Below, piece after piece: positions 53,726 through 64,000 of a stretch of DNA of 64,000 bases (positions are counted from its first letter, which is position 1; every line of letters starts with the position of its first letter). Both the position numbers and the translations under genes were made by a program. The notes under the pieces were generated by a model. It was not told the DNA's origin. It did not search any database and saw only the letters and a list, made by a program, of their open reading frames with translations. Origin of the DNA: Biscogniauxia marginata (taxonomy: Eukaryota > Ascomycota > Sordariomycetes > Xylariales > Xylariaceae); the NCBI GenBank assembly GCA_022695795.1, contig MU404077.1, positions 62,001 to 126,000 of the forward strand, in the 5' to 3' direction.

Positions 53726-54455
53726 ACGATTGGGATTATGATAATCTGAGATAAGGGGGATAGATAAAATATAGATATATACGATATGGCCGGGTGAAAA
53801 AAAAAAGGAATTTATGATTATGATGATACCCCTCCCCCCCCTTTGCTTTGGGTTGGACGAGATACGGGGGAAATAGGTCGCCAGGTAATAGAGAAAAATA
53901 TAACCCTTCGCGGGGAGGCATAATGAATGGGAAAGATGTTGTTCGTGTGGTCTCGTTGATGAGTATTACCTCCTCGTGCTTGCTTGAGGTAAGTAGCTCT
54001 TTTGGTGACGTTAGAAACCTATGAGTTCGGACCATGGTAAGAAGGAAAAGACACATACGGATTAGCCTCGGGTATAATAGGCTAGGGGTTTTTATTTATT
54101 TATTTACTTTTCTACCAGAGCTCAAGGTAGGTAGGTAGGCTACCTGTCAGTGAAATGCATAAATTATCTAAGATAGGTCTGCTTGTCTACCTACCTATAT
54201 GTTTTATATACCTACCTTATTCAAGCAAGTAATTATAAAAGAAAGAGAAAAAGAATTGTTTTAGGCAATCATATAATTAAGTACGTTTATATATAAATAT
54301 ATGTGCGTGGGTGCATGTGCGTATATACTTACTAGTTAAAGGAGAGTGATATAAAAACCTTTTTTTTTTTTTTTTTCGAAGTCCGAGGTTCCCTAAGGTT
54401 AGACAAGCACAGCGAGTCCTACCCAGATAATCCATGGAACTTTGTCTGATTTTCC

Positions 54456-54486
<31 letters not shown>

Positions 54487-54589
54487 CTTTCTCTCTCTCT
54501 CTCTCTCTCTCTTCAACTTTTTCTTTTTACGTGTGCTTACTTACCTTTTCCTCCTTTCTCCGATCCTATACAGAAGAACTTATGCGTTA
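53726..54589. other. Convergent intergenic region, TFIIIA and acidic-protein trailers
   Basis: No gene. TAGGTA patch at about 54125-54215, T-run at 54360-54376 and two CT microsatellites at 54462-54512. Confidence 0.5.
54462..54512. repeat. Double (CT)n microsatellite
   Basis: Two CT arrays of roughly 12 and 11 units split by CCTTT. Confidence 0.9.
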
Positions 54590-55327
54590 CTATAACAACA
54601 CACCCTCATCTTCATGATCGTCCTCATCATCATCGTCATCCGCAGGCGAAGGGGGGATGACATAAATCGGCACGTCCGCCCAGTCCGCGTCTTGGTATTG
54701 GTCCTCGACCGCCGAGAGCGCAGACACGCGCGACGAGCTGCGGGACCCGCTCGAGACGGGGGACACGAGGCACGCTTCGGCGCGGGCCAGTACGGGGGGG
54801 ATCGGGACGTACAGCGGGGGGAGGGCGAGGCCGCGGGAGCGGGAGCGGGAGCGGCCCCGGGGTTGCTCTTCTTCCTCTTCCTCTTCCTCTTCATCTTCTT
54901 CTTCTTCTTCTCCCGTAAAACTGCCGCTCTCACTCTCCGCACTAGAAGGTAGAGTAGCATACAAGAAGGGGGAACTCACCACCGCGTAATCGTTGCTATG
55001 ACTATCATCATCGCCATCATCGTCATCATCATCTGTCTGCTTCACATCCCTGTCCCCTCTGTCTTTATCTTCTTCGTCCGACGAGGAGAGCGTGGAGTAG
55101 GTGGCAGACGAGGATGATATACCGCCCGCGGTGGCGGGGGCAACGGGGGGATTAGCAGCCCTGGTGTCGCTGATCCACCTCTCGATGCCGGCCCGCGCCC
55201 TAGCGGTATAGGGCTTGTACCTGTATGTGGCTCTGTTTGTTGCACTGGTGGGCGTATCGTCATTGTCGCTTCTGGCGCGGCGGGTAGCGGCGCGGAAGAG
55301 AGAATCGAAGGGGTGGAGGCGATCCAT
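54590..55327 (-). CDS. Acidic, disordered protein of unknown function
   Basis: One exon of 245 residues from ATG 55327 (MDRLHPFDSLFRAATRRARS). I do not recognise it. Seen: a basic first 50 residues with an aromatic patch (YRYKPYTARARAGIERWIS), then a Ser/Thr/Asp-rich region, an Asp run (DDDDDDGDDD), a Glu run of about 18, an Arg-Ser repeat (RGRSRSRSRG), a hydrophobic PPLYVPIPPVL, and a very acidic end (DDDDDEDDHEDEG). No membrane segment or fold is evident. The ATG sits behind a plain leader; codon use is mixed because of the simple repeats, so part of the frame could be accidental, but the uninterrupted 738 bp and its absence of stops on this strand favour a gene. Low-complexity acidic proteins like this are common, unnamed fungal genes. 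Confidence 0.6.
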   Translation of the reverse strand: MDRLHPFDSLFRAATRRARSDNDDTPTSATNRATYRYKPYTARARAGIERWISDTRAANPPVAPATAGGISSSSATYSTLSSSDEEDKDRGDRDVKQTDDDDDDGDDDSHSNDYAVVSSPFLYATLPSSAESESGSFTGEEEEEDEEEEEEEEEQPRGRSRSRSRGLALPPLYVPIPPVLARAEACLVSPVSSGSRSSSRVSALSAVEDQYQDADWADVPIYVIPPSPADDDDDEDDHEDEGVLL

Positions 55328-56293
55328 TGCTATGACTGTTGCGGAGAGTGAGAGGAAGAGAGAAGTGGAAGTAGTAGTAGCTTTTTGTTTTTATGGGTTT
55401 TCTTATGTGTGTGTGTGTAAGTGATAGATAGGTGGTTGGGCTTTAATATGAACACGAGGAGCTAAATACGATCAATTGAAGTAAGTAGTTCTCTCGTGAT
55501 GCAGTATAACTTATTCGGGCCTTGTTGGGGCTGCTGCTGTTGTCTCTGATATAATGCTGTAGATAGTTTAGTAAAGATGATTTTGAGTTGCTGTCCCTGG
55601 GATGCTTTGGGGGTTTAAGTATTGAGCATCGACACAATGATGATCCTTGGTACCAAAGATGCCAGCTTCGTACGCAAAGGGTCATTGTGGATGGTGAACA
55701 AGAGGCTTAGTTGATGATAGCGTATGATACCGGTGTTGAAGGAATAATCCCTTTATGGATTTCACAAACAAAGAAAAGGGCACACTATCCCGGCGCTTAA
55801 AGCCACGAGCTTTAAGCTGAAAGCACAATAATATTGTGATGAACCAAAGCATCCACAAGGCAGCATACGGACAAAGGAACAAGGTCTGGAGCTGGCTGAC
55901 CGGGGGGTTGTAGGACGTCACAGTAGAATTGCATCAGAGGGACGAACATCAGCAATCATGGCAAGCCATTTCTACCAGTACATGATCAATGATAATGATT
56001 GCCCGCAAGAAATCAGCTGTACCTCGCGTCCAAGCAATCATCCATTTTACAGACACAAACGCACACCATGCTCGGATTATGAAAAGAGACTTTTTTTTTG
56101 GTTGATATGGGAAATCGAGACTCCAGACGTCATCTGCTTCTCAGAACGTTTGTAGCCAGAATGTTTTCGGGCTAAATGGTCTCCATGACCAGACCATAAT
56201 TTTTGGCGAAGACCAACTGCGGATACCTAACTGCGCACTAAAATGCAAGCACGAGCATGGGAACCACTCGCCGGGTGTACACGGTCGAATGAA
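55328..56293. other. Intergenic: acidic-protein promoter and STM1 trailer
   Basis: No gene seen; a short GT repeat at about 55408-55418 and otherwise plain sequence. Confidence 0.5.
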
Positions 56294-57718
56294 CTAAGCG
56301 CCCAAGCTAGGGAACGCAGACTCATCGCTGGTGTTGATGGAGGCGTTCTCGCGGCCGCGTCCACCGCGGAAGCCACCTTGGTCACCGCGGTCACCTCGAT
56401 CACCACGGTCACCGCGGAAGTCACCTCGATCACCTCGGTCGCCTCGGCCACGGCCACGACCCTCGCCGCGGCCACGACCTTCTCCTCGGGGAGCACCTCG
56501 GGCGCCGCCACGGCTACCACCACGTCCACCTCGGGGGCGGTCCGGCTCAACATAACGTTGGTCGATCTCAACCACCTGCTTGGTCTTGCGCTCACGCTCG
56601 CGCTTGGCCTTACCACCGGTGCCGGAAATGAAGTCGTCGTCGTCTTCCTTGACGAGGGCCTTAGCGCCGGCCCACTTCTTATCGAGCTTGCTACCTTCGT
56701 TGGGCTTGCGGAGCTCGTGGTTGTCTCCGAGGGCAGCCTTCTTCTCGGCTTGCTGGGCAAGGTATTCGGCGTAGGAGACGTGCTTCTCCTCGGGCTCGGC
56801 CGGGGTAGCGTCCTCAGCATCCTCGACTGTAGCATCCTTCAATTCGGACTGAGCAATCTCCTCGCCAGCCTGCTCATCCTTCTGCTCGGCATCACCCTCG
56901 GTGGCACCCCAGGACTGGGCAGCCTGCTTCTCGGAACCGCTAGAGGCAGGGTCAGTAAGTGACATAGCAAGGACGGACTGGTGAAGCTTACGGAGCAAGA
57001 CCCCTAGAGTGCCGGTCGTCACGGTCACGGGGGAATCGACCACCGCGGCCTAGATCCATCAATTTAGTACGAAGTGTCTTCGCAGCAAATTTGAGCGGGC
57101 TGGTTGCGACTCACCTCCTCGCTCACGAGCACCACGGCCACCTCGCGGGGCACCTCGTGGAAGCTCTTCGGTGGGCTTGCGCTGGTTGTTTGCGCTGCCA
57201 GCGTTGCGGTCACGGAAGGCTGGAAGAGGAGCATGCAAGTCAGTAGAGATCGGAGAAGTGGGGGGTAGGATATAATTGACTCACCTCCTTCGTTGCCGCC
57301 AGGGCCAGGGCGACGAGCCCCGTTGTTAGCGACAGGCTTCGTCGGGGCCTGGGGTTCGACGTTGCGCTTGGTGCTGCGCATGGTGGTCTTGTCGACCGTC
57401 TTCACAGGGGCGGACGGCTGGTCAGAGTCTCCATCGTCGTTACCTGCAAATCACGACCCGAGGTTAGTGAGGGGTTGCTTTTCCCCGGACAGCAGAGAAT
57501 TTTCACGCAAAATCTCGAGTGCGCCTTACCGAGGAGGTCGTAGGGGTTCTGGATGGACCGGCGTCAGCTTGGGTAGCTACCTCAATTGACCATGGCTAAT
57601 ACGGAAGAAGAAAGAGAGAGAGAGAGGCAGAGGCAGAGACAGACAGAGAGAGCCGACAAGGCAGGGTAGAGCAGGTTGGCTGGTGGGGACGACATACCTT
57701 GGAGGCGACCGTCGACAT
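56294..57718 (-). CDS. STM1: Stm1-type ribosome- and RNA-binding protein (HABP4/SERBP1 family)
   Basis: Six exons, 57718-57698, 57548-57530, 57443-57285, 57219-57115, 57049-56992 and 56939-56294, give 335 residues; introns are 149, 86, 65, 65 and 52 nt. Stm1 clamps idle 80S ribosomes in starvation and interacts with telomeric G4 DNA. Seen: start MSTVASKNPYDLLGNDDGDS (the NPYDLLGND start is a family hallmark, split over exons 1-3), a basic RGG/KR middle (RPGPGG, RGAPRGGRGARERGG), SEKQAAQSWGATEGDAE, the HABP4 core with EEKHVSYAEYLAQQAEKKAA and KKWAGAKALVKEDDDDFIS, then RGG/RGD repeats (GRGDRGDRGDFRGDRGD...) and the end ESAFPSLGA. Exons 1 and 2 are only 21 and 19 nt. The five-intron model is by frame and consensus; relatives also have several small 5-prime exons. 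Confidence 0.9.
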
Positions 57719-60007
57719 GTCGCCAATTTATTCGCCTTTCAGCAAGGCGTAGCTTTGAGGACGACGATCCGATCAATGATGGTTTGTTTTCTCGGGGAGA
57801 AGGATACGGCCTAGACGGTCATATCCTCTTGAAAGATGCTCTGAAAGTCCCACGACGGATTGTTGGCACACGGGTGGAGGGTGGAGGAGGGTGTGTGCGT
57901 GTGTGTGTGCGCAGGTTGTGTGCGCAGGTGGTGGGCGGGAGTGGGTTTGCCTCTGCCAGAGATGTCAAGAAAGTGGACAAAGTTCTTCTTTCCTTTCGGG
58001 CCCAGACTTTTTGCGCACCACAAAATTCCTCCTGCCCAATCGATCGCTTAAGACGGATCGGGAAAAAGTTTCGCTTGTTTGGCAGGAGGTGCTACAGTAC
58101 TAAAGTTTAGAACCTTGAGGAGGTACCTCCTACCTGCCTGCTATTGGAACTCCAGGCTTCGATTTTCGATAATAGGTACGTATTTTTTCGTGCAAATGCC
58201 CGGTTAGTGCGCTGCTGACTCAGCCATCCCCTCACTCCCCTCACCCTAGATAGGGTTCAGGACGTTGAAGCTCTCCTTCCAATTGAGCTCACCCTGCACA
58301 GTCCACCCAACCGGTGCCAACCCGGCAGATGTATATGAACTGACAGTAGGTTATGTAGCTGTTTCAAGTTGTACGTGTATCACACCATTTTATATTCAGC
58401 TGACTACCTAGTCATAAATATTTCATCGCATGTGACTTCACATATAAACCGGGCGTAGTTCTACAACCAGGCTGTCAAATTTACTGTACTTAGGTACATA
58501 ATCTGCTAAAGAAAAGGGGGAGCTCCGAAGGGGGATGCAGTTCCGTAAACAAGAAAACTGTATTTACACTTATAATCAGTCGTTCCTAAGTGACTATGCT
58601 ATATAGTTGTTCGACTTCTGTTTGACCCCGTCCTGTTCCGACCGAGAAGATATTTGCCTTCGTATACATAATACTCAACTTGACTTACACCTATGTTGGA
58701 GGGTTAAGGAGGACAGGACCTATAACAGCCTAGATGGGAAAGGGGGTTGCGTACGCTTGTGAGACTTTTGAGGGGATCTCTAGCCATTATTTATAGTACA
58801 TAACAGCGAAACCCTTATATATCTTCTACGATCTTTAAGTATATTGTGAACCTATCCACTTCCTTCGACAATCTATATGCTTTTATTTTGTGTTTCTACT
58901 TTTTTTATTTCCTCATCGTAACTCACTAAAGGAGAAGAAAATAGTCTCTCCAAGAACTATCTATATATAACTGATCCCCCCCCTCTTTGAGATTTCATAA
59001 ATGTTGGGCTAAATATAATGTACTATTAAAATCGAAAGATACATAATGTTTTCTAGCAAAATCGCGTAAACCTTCATCGAACGGCCTCACCTCCCCTCCC
59101 CTCCCTTCGTCCCTCCTCTTCATCCCCCCTTAATTGCCAAATCAGCCTCTACATGCCAGAAGCCTCACTGATAATAGTCATTGAATCTTGACTCCTGTCG
59201 GCGGTAATTTGTACAAGGCTGGACGGTGGCTAATCATAAGTAGAGCTGTCTGCGCACTATAGAAATGGGGGAAGGAAATTCGCCGTACCGTCCGTGTTTA
59301 GGTTCCAAGAGCTTCGTCGAGAGTAGGGTAGAGGGCAGGACAGGGTTGGAGGGAGAGCTACGAATACAAGGCAGGCAGGCAGGGAGTCGGGGAAAGCCAA
59401 AGACAGAGTGCTTTATATTTAAAAACAATACCGCTTCTAAAGGATCTGGCTATTCACTCAAGCAACATCGGTACCCCCTTACCCCCCTTCGGTCCCCTTC
59501 AACACAATACCTAAACAACATAACAATAAGTATCATCGAGAGTTCTAGCTCTTCGTGCCATAAAAGCGTATCGTCACTTTGTTTAAGACACGGCACCGTG
59601 ATAGACATCACGATAGAAAGGTCTGACGACAAGTTTAGATATCAATATATACACGCATGCATTTTATGTATTTCTGTAGTACAGACAATGAGATGAAAAT
59701 CGAAAACAAGAAAGGAAGAGAGGGGGAAAAAAGAAATCAGAACGAGCTTTAGAAAATTTGTCTATTATATGTTATAACCTCGCCCTATATACTCATACCT
59801 TTTTTTATATAATTAATTAATTATGAGAGGAAGGTCAAAAAGGGGGTATTTAAAATCTTCCTTTCTCTTGAAAGTTAATACATTGCTTTTTATCCCCTTT
59901 TTACATAGTTTAAATAACATATTTAAAAAAAAAAATTTACTACTTTACTTAACTTTACGTACGATTGTCTTATGAACCTCTGCCCTCGCCCCGCTCCATT
60001 TTCTTGT

Positions 60008-60032
60008 TTATTTTATTTTATTTTATTTTATT
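60008..60032. repeat. (TTTTA)n microsatellite
   Basis: Five tandem TTTTA units. Confidence 0.9.
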
Positions 60033-60542
60033 CTCATGTTTTATAAGCCGACTTCAAATATCGAGATACCTACCTAACCTAGGTTAGAATAAGTTACCCA
60101 TATTCAAGCACGGCTGGCCACTCCGTAGAAGCTCGTAGTAATTTCCGAGGGTTATCAAGTGCTGTCACGATACACTTAGTATACGCAGGGGTAGTAAAAC
60201 GTAAGTTACTGCGCGAAGAACTAGAGCTACACCGACTTAAGAGATAGTGTCTTTTACATGTTAACGATAACCCCCCCTTTGTCCCCCCAGGCTCTCTCCC
60301 TACCGCAACTATCTCTGCCTACCTTACTTACTCCTGACCGGTTCCTAGATAGCTATGAGGAGCGCGCGAGTACAAAGTAATAACACTAGGTTAGATAGGT
60401 ATTCGAAAACAATTAAAGAAAGAAGTTGATTCTTGCAAGTCCAGCGTACCTACATATGTAACCTACATGTAGTCTATAAACTTACAGTATATTGTAATAG
60501 TTTAGGAAGCTAAGAATCGCCCAACTCAACACAACACTCCCG

Positions 60543-60567
60543 GGAGGAGGAGGAGGAGGAGGAGGAA
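60543..60567. repeat. (GGA)n microsatellite
   Basis: About eight tandem GGA units in gene-free DNA. Confidence 0.9.
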
Positions 60568-63500
60568 GGGAGAAGAGAAGAGACAATTCTCATAAGATGG
60601 AACACTCTGTATACATCAGCGAGTGGTACTTCCTAAAACCCAGCCGACAAGCGGCACCTAACCATTGCTCCCTGGACTTTATACATACTCGGGGCCTCAT
60701 CCATCATCCGGGGAGGGACGGAGGGGCGGGATGAAAAAGATCAGGAGTTCTTTTCAACCTCGGCAACTTGGGGGGAAAAAGCAGAAGACGTGTTTTAAAA
60801 CATTCAACCATCCAGATACCTTCTTTTTCTTTAACCGACCATTGCAAATAAGCTTGTCAAGGCAAATCCCTAAGTAAATAGCAAGTGTGTATCGGTATAT
60901 ATAGGTACACATATTACAAAATCAATATAATCATAAAACTGCAAGTTCGCCACATTTATCAATTAATCATATAAGTAAACCGACAAACAACCCTATAAAT
61001 AATTTACGTGCAATAATTGAAATACCATATAAATCATATCGTATTCTTATACTATTATAGTTTGTATAGGTACTCATATCTATATTTTTCTATCTACCCA
61101 CTTATTCATCTATCCACCTACCTCTTTACCCAGGTATTTATATAACCTTTCTAAAAATAAAACCGCAACCCGTGGGGTTTTCCCATCCCATTGATACTCC
61201 ATCCCTCCATCCACCCGTCCTTGCGATTACATATGCAGGAACAGACTTGACAATATTTCCCCGGGGAAAAGGAGGGGGAAGAGGAAGCTATGGGATGACT
61301 TGCATACTACTATACATATCATATCTTATATGATTCTAAAAGACAACGGTCAAAACTAAAAATAAACAGGGAGAGAGAGGGCGGCCGGGGGTGTCATTTC
61401 CCTTCCTGTCCCCCCTTCTACTGGTGTAGCGAATGACGTACGTTTGTGCGCGCATCTAAGACGGGAGACCGGTTTTTCGTGGGGTGCCCGTTTCTAGAGC
61501 GGGCGGTGTATTTATTTCTGTTAATAATGATTATAATCTCTTATCTCTCTGTATTCGGAACATTTACGTACAAAATGATATCCCCCCCCTCCTCAAGAAG
61601 ATAAGCACAACCTCGATATACAAATACTCGCCGACCCTCCCGCATCTTCATCTCTGCAGTTTTCGTCACTCCTGGAAATTGTTGAAACTGCCGCCAATGG
61701 TATGCTTTGTGGCCGGCAATTCCTGGCTCCTGAAATCAGTGAATGCCCCGTGATGATAGATCTCTATGGGCTAAGCTCTCCGACTACTGCAAGCCTCTTC
61801 ACAGAGCTTACATCTGACAATCGATGCTCCGACCCTCCTTGCTCCCTAGCAGTCTAGGGGCAAGCGTTCGCTTATATATGTACTTTCCTGAACGCGCTTA
61901 CATTTTCACTATGACCAAGTCCCGAAAAGGCGTTTGTTGGATCACGATGCAGGCCCAAGCAGCCCATCTGTCTCGTGACCTCTTCGAGTGAGGTTGTCAC
62001 GAGACCTATATGCACCAGCCGATAACATAACGGACCTCGACACATCACTGGGCCAACAGTCGTGACCACCTCGCACTGCATATGGGCGTGCACATACCCC
62101 AGAGAACTGTGCCATTGGGAAGAGTGACACGGTGTTGCTGCTCCAAACCAATGGGATCAACTCTGACAACCCATCGCACCAATACAGAGCAGGGCGCGGT
62201 AGGACAGGAGGACCGCTTAATGCTTCGAAATGCTGACAATGGGAGTTGGTCAATGACTTGAAATATCGGTCAGTAGGAGTCACGGGAATCGATAAAGAGG
62301 CGGAAGACGAGAAGACGGGAGAAGAGAAATACATTACGGGGTTCGACACGATGTGGAAATGAGACCTGCGTTGACCGGCTCACCTGACCTCTGGACCGAC
62401 TCGATGCCGTGGAACAATGTCGATGAAGGGGATGGAGAAGTCTAGGCCTTTGCCGATCACAACATACCGGGGGAAGTGGCCTCGAACCCCCGCTGCCGGA
62501 TACACTGCGATGCTACGGTACGGCGGCACAAGGAACACCACGATGGGTGCATGGCCCGTGTTAAAGAAGGTTCGTCGATGGACTGGAAGGGTCCACGTTT
62601 GGGGGAGGGGGCCTCCTATGCCGCCCCGACCATGTTGGGAGCACGTCAACTGGTTTCCAGAGCCCGCCTCCGCCTTTTCCCAGGGGTTATGCAGTGACAC
62701 GACACGCGGCCACACCTGGAGAGTTGCTTCTCGGTAGGTTCCCTGCTGGCTCTTCACTGGACACAGAGGGGCGACCCCAAGCCACCACAGTAACGGCGTC
62801 CTGGTATTGACCAGCCCCAGACGGGTACGATCGATCAGTTTCCTCCTGCCACGTTTTCCTCGATGACCTGGAGGGCCCGTGCCAAGAGAAAGAGAAGGGA
62901 CAGAATGAGTGGGTGGATAAAAGCGGCCTGCATAATGCTCTCCCAACTTGTCTACCGAGAGACCTCATAATACGGGTTTCACAAGGCCGCCGCTGTGTGT
63001 TCCGAATTAACTACCTTTCCCTTTACAGTGTCGGTCTCTATCCCACGCGACCTACCTATTGCTTACCAGGTAGCTAATCTCGGGGGTGAGAGCCATCTAC
63101 GGATCTAGTCCATGACAGATAAGCAGCCCAGACGGCTAGGCACGGGAAGAAGCCACCCAACGGCGGGAAGAGGCTCGTGCTAGGCCGCTCGGTTTTGTAT
63201 ATCTGAGTCAGATGCAATTGATATCCGCACCTGGCCCAGTCACTATGGCGAAGCAGAAGGGAAGAAAGAGGTTTCTCCGAGGCCTCTTCAGCGTGTCCTA
63301 CCCATCCTAGTTGGATGGTGTCGACACTAAGACCGCGATCTACGTCGATACGAGGAGCCGCTCTAGACTAGTCTCTCTGTATGTGTGCAGCAGCTGGCTT
63401 ACGCACCATGTGAAGTGCGAAGTGGCATCGCAGGCGGCGTTCGGAGAGTCTGGCCCGTTTGGAAATGTTGGTTGTTGGAGGAAAGAGGAGGGGCCAGGGT

Positions 63501-64000
63501 GATGGGCTTCAAGAGGTTTTCGCGGTTCTCGGTAGGCAAGGTTCGTACCTAGACAAGGCAGGAGGTACCTAGGGTATAGGTGGGTGTGCTGTCCACTGGC
63601 CCTCACCTTTTCGAAGACCGGGTTCTTTCCGGTATGTAACGTCCCAACAAAACACTCTGTACGTAGGTACCTGTAGGTACCTCGGCTGCCCACCTACATA
63701 CTACCTATGTACCTAGTTTAACTTATGTATGCACTTCTCTAGGTTAGTGGATAAAACAGCCGAAGTCGGCATGAATTATGCCTTCCCACCTTCCTCCCTC
63801 AACCTTGCTACATATAGTAGGTATACATAGTTATATACTTACTTTGTATACTTCTTCTTACCCAACCCAGCGAACAGCAGAGAATGGATGGGTCAGGTCG
63901 GCTCGGGTCGATTGAGGTTCAATGCGTGGGTGGGAACATAAAGTTGAACAGAGAAACAAACAGACAGCTTTTCTTCGACCCAGTATCCCGCAGTGGAGAG

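Larger units (their letters stand above)
57719..64000. other. Gene-free 6.3 kb at the right end
   Basis: No supportable gene. The first 400 bp is the STM1 promoter, with a GTGTGTGCGC stretch at about 57890-57925. Then AT-rich DNA with TAGGTA patches (60065-60090, 63655-63715), a TTTTA repeat (60008-60032) and a GGA repeat (60543-60567). From 61850 to 62970 the DNA is GC-richer with overlapping ORFs on both strands (for example 62380-62946 minus, 188 codons) that match no family I know and show no convincing codon bias. Confidence 0.45.

Noticed and set aside
62440..62560. A minus-strand tRNA suggested by a GGTTCGAGGCC box-B match
   Set aside because: No acceptable A box at the right distance and no cloverleaf can be drawn; chance match in GC-rich DNA.
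1..64000. Transposons, LTRs, RIP-mutated repeats, secondary-metabolite cluster or viral insertion
   Set aside because: No transposase, reverse transcriptase, polyketide or peptide synthetase, terminal repeat or viral protein was recognised; AT-rich gaps lack the repeated structure expected of RIP-hit elements.

Overview
The window looks like nuclear DNA of a filamentous ascomycete (Pezizomycotina, most likely Sordariomycetes). The reasons are 18 compact protein genes, most with short introns (about 48-261 nt, usually GTRNGT donors and YAG acceptors), fungus-specific families (PEX8, fungal rhodopsin-domain protein, AFI1, STM1), and long AT-rich gene-free stretches peppered with TAGGTA/TACCTA hexamers. 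Class-level placement is an inference. No transposon, CRISPR array, rRNA, tRNA or viral gene was recognised.

Layout. 0-12 kb: SEC63 (-), STE14-type methyltransferase (-), a sugar O-acetyltransferase (+) whose stop lies 6 bp from that of a TMEM170-like membrane protein (-), PEX8 (+) ending in a peroxisomal SKL tail, and a ZIP zinc transporter (-). 12-25 kb: a PTH11/rhodopsin-domain membrane protein (+), mitochondrial nuclease NUC1 (+), polyadenylation factor PFS2 (-), and a DGAT1-type acyltransferase (+). 25-38 kb: an MFS transporter (-), a TPR-DnaJ co-chaperone (-), an EF-hand protein resembling a myosin regulatory light chain (-), and a conserved protein of unknown function (+). 38-58 kb: AFI1 polarity protein (+), S-formylglutathione hydrolase (-), a small cysteine-containing secreted protein (-), RPB6 (-) divergent from TFIIIA (+), an acidic protein of unknown function (-), and STM1 (-). 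The last 6.3 kb holds no gene I can support.

How the genes work together. Most are unlinked housekeeping genes: ER translocation (SEC63), CAAX-protein methylation (STE14), peroxisomal import (PEX8), mRNA 3-prime processing (PFS2), lipid storage (DGAT1), formaldehyde detoxification (SFGH) and ribosome biology (STM1). I see no biosynthetic gene cluster. The one suggestive pair is RPB6/TFIIIA, two transcription-machinery genes sharing a 509-bp divergent promoter. Exon-intron models were built by hand from splice sites plus remembered family conservation, so exact boundaries are predictions.

I did not find a clear undescribed system. The best candidates for novelty are the small secreted protein at 47811-48374, the two unrecognised proteins at 37536-38318 and 54590-55327, the GC-AG intron in RPB6, an 86-codon AUG-less open leader before the zinc transporter, and a structured, GATA-rich segment near 39.0-39.7 kb.
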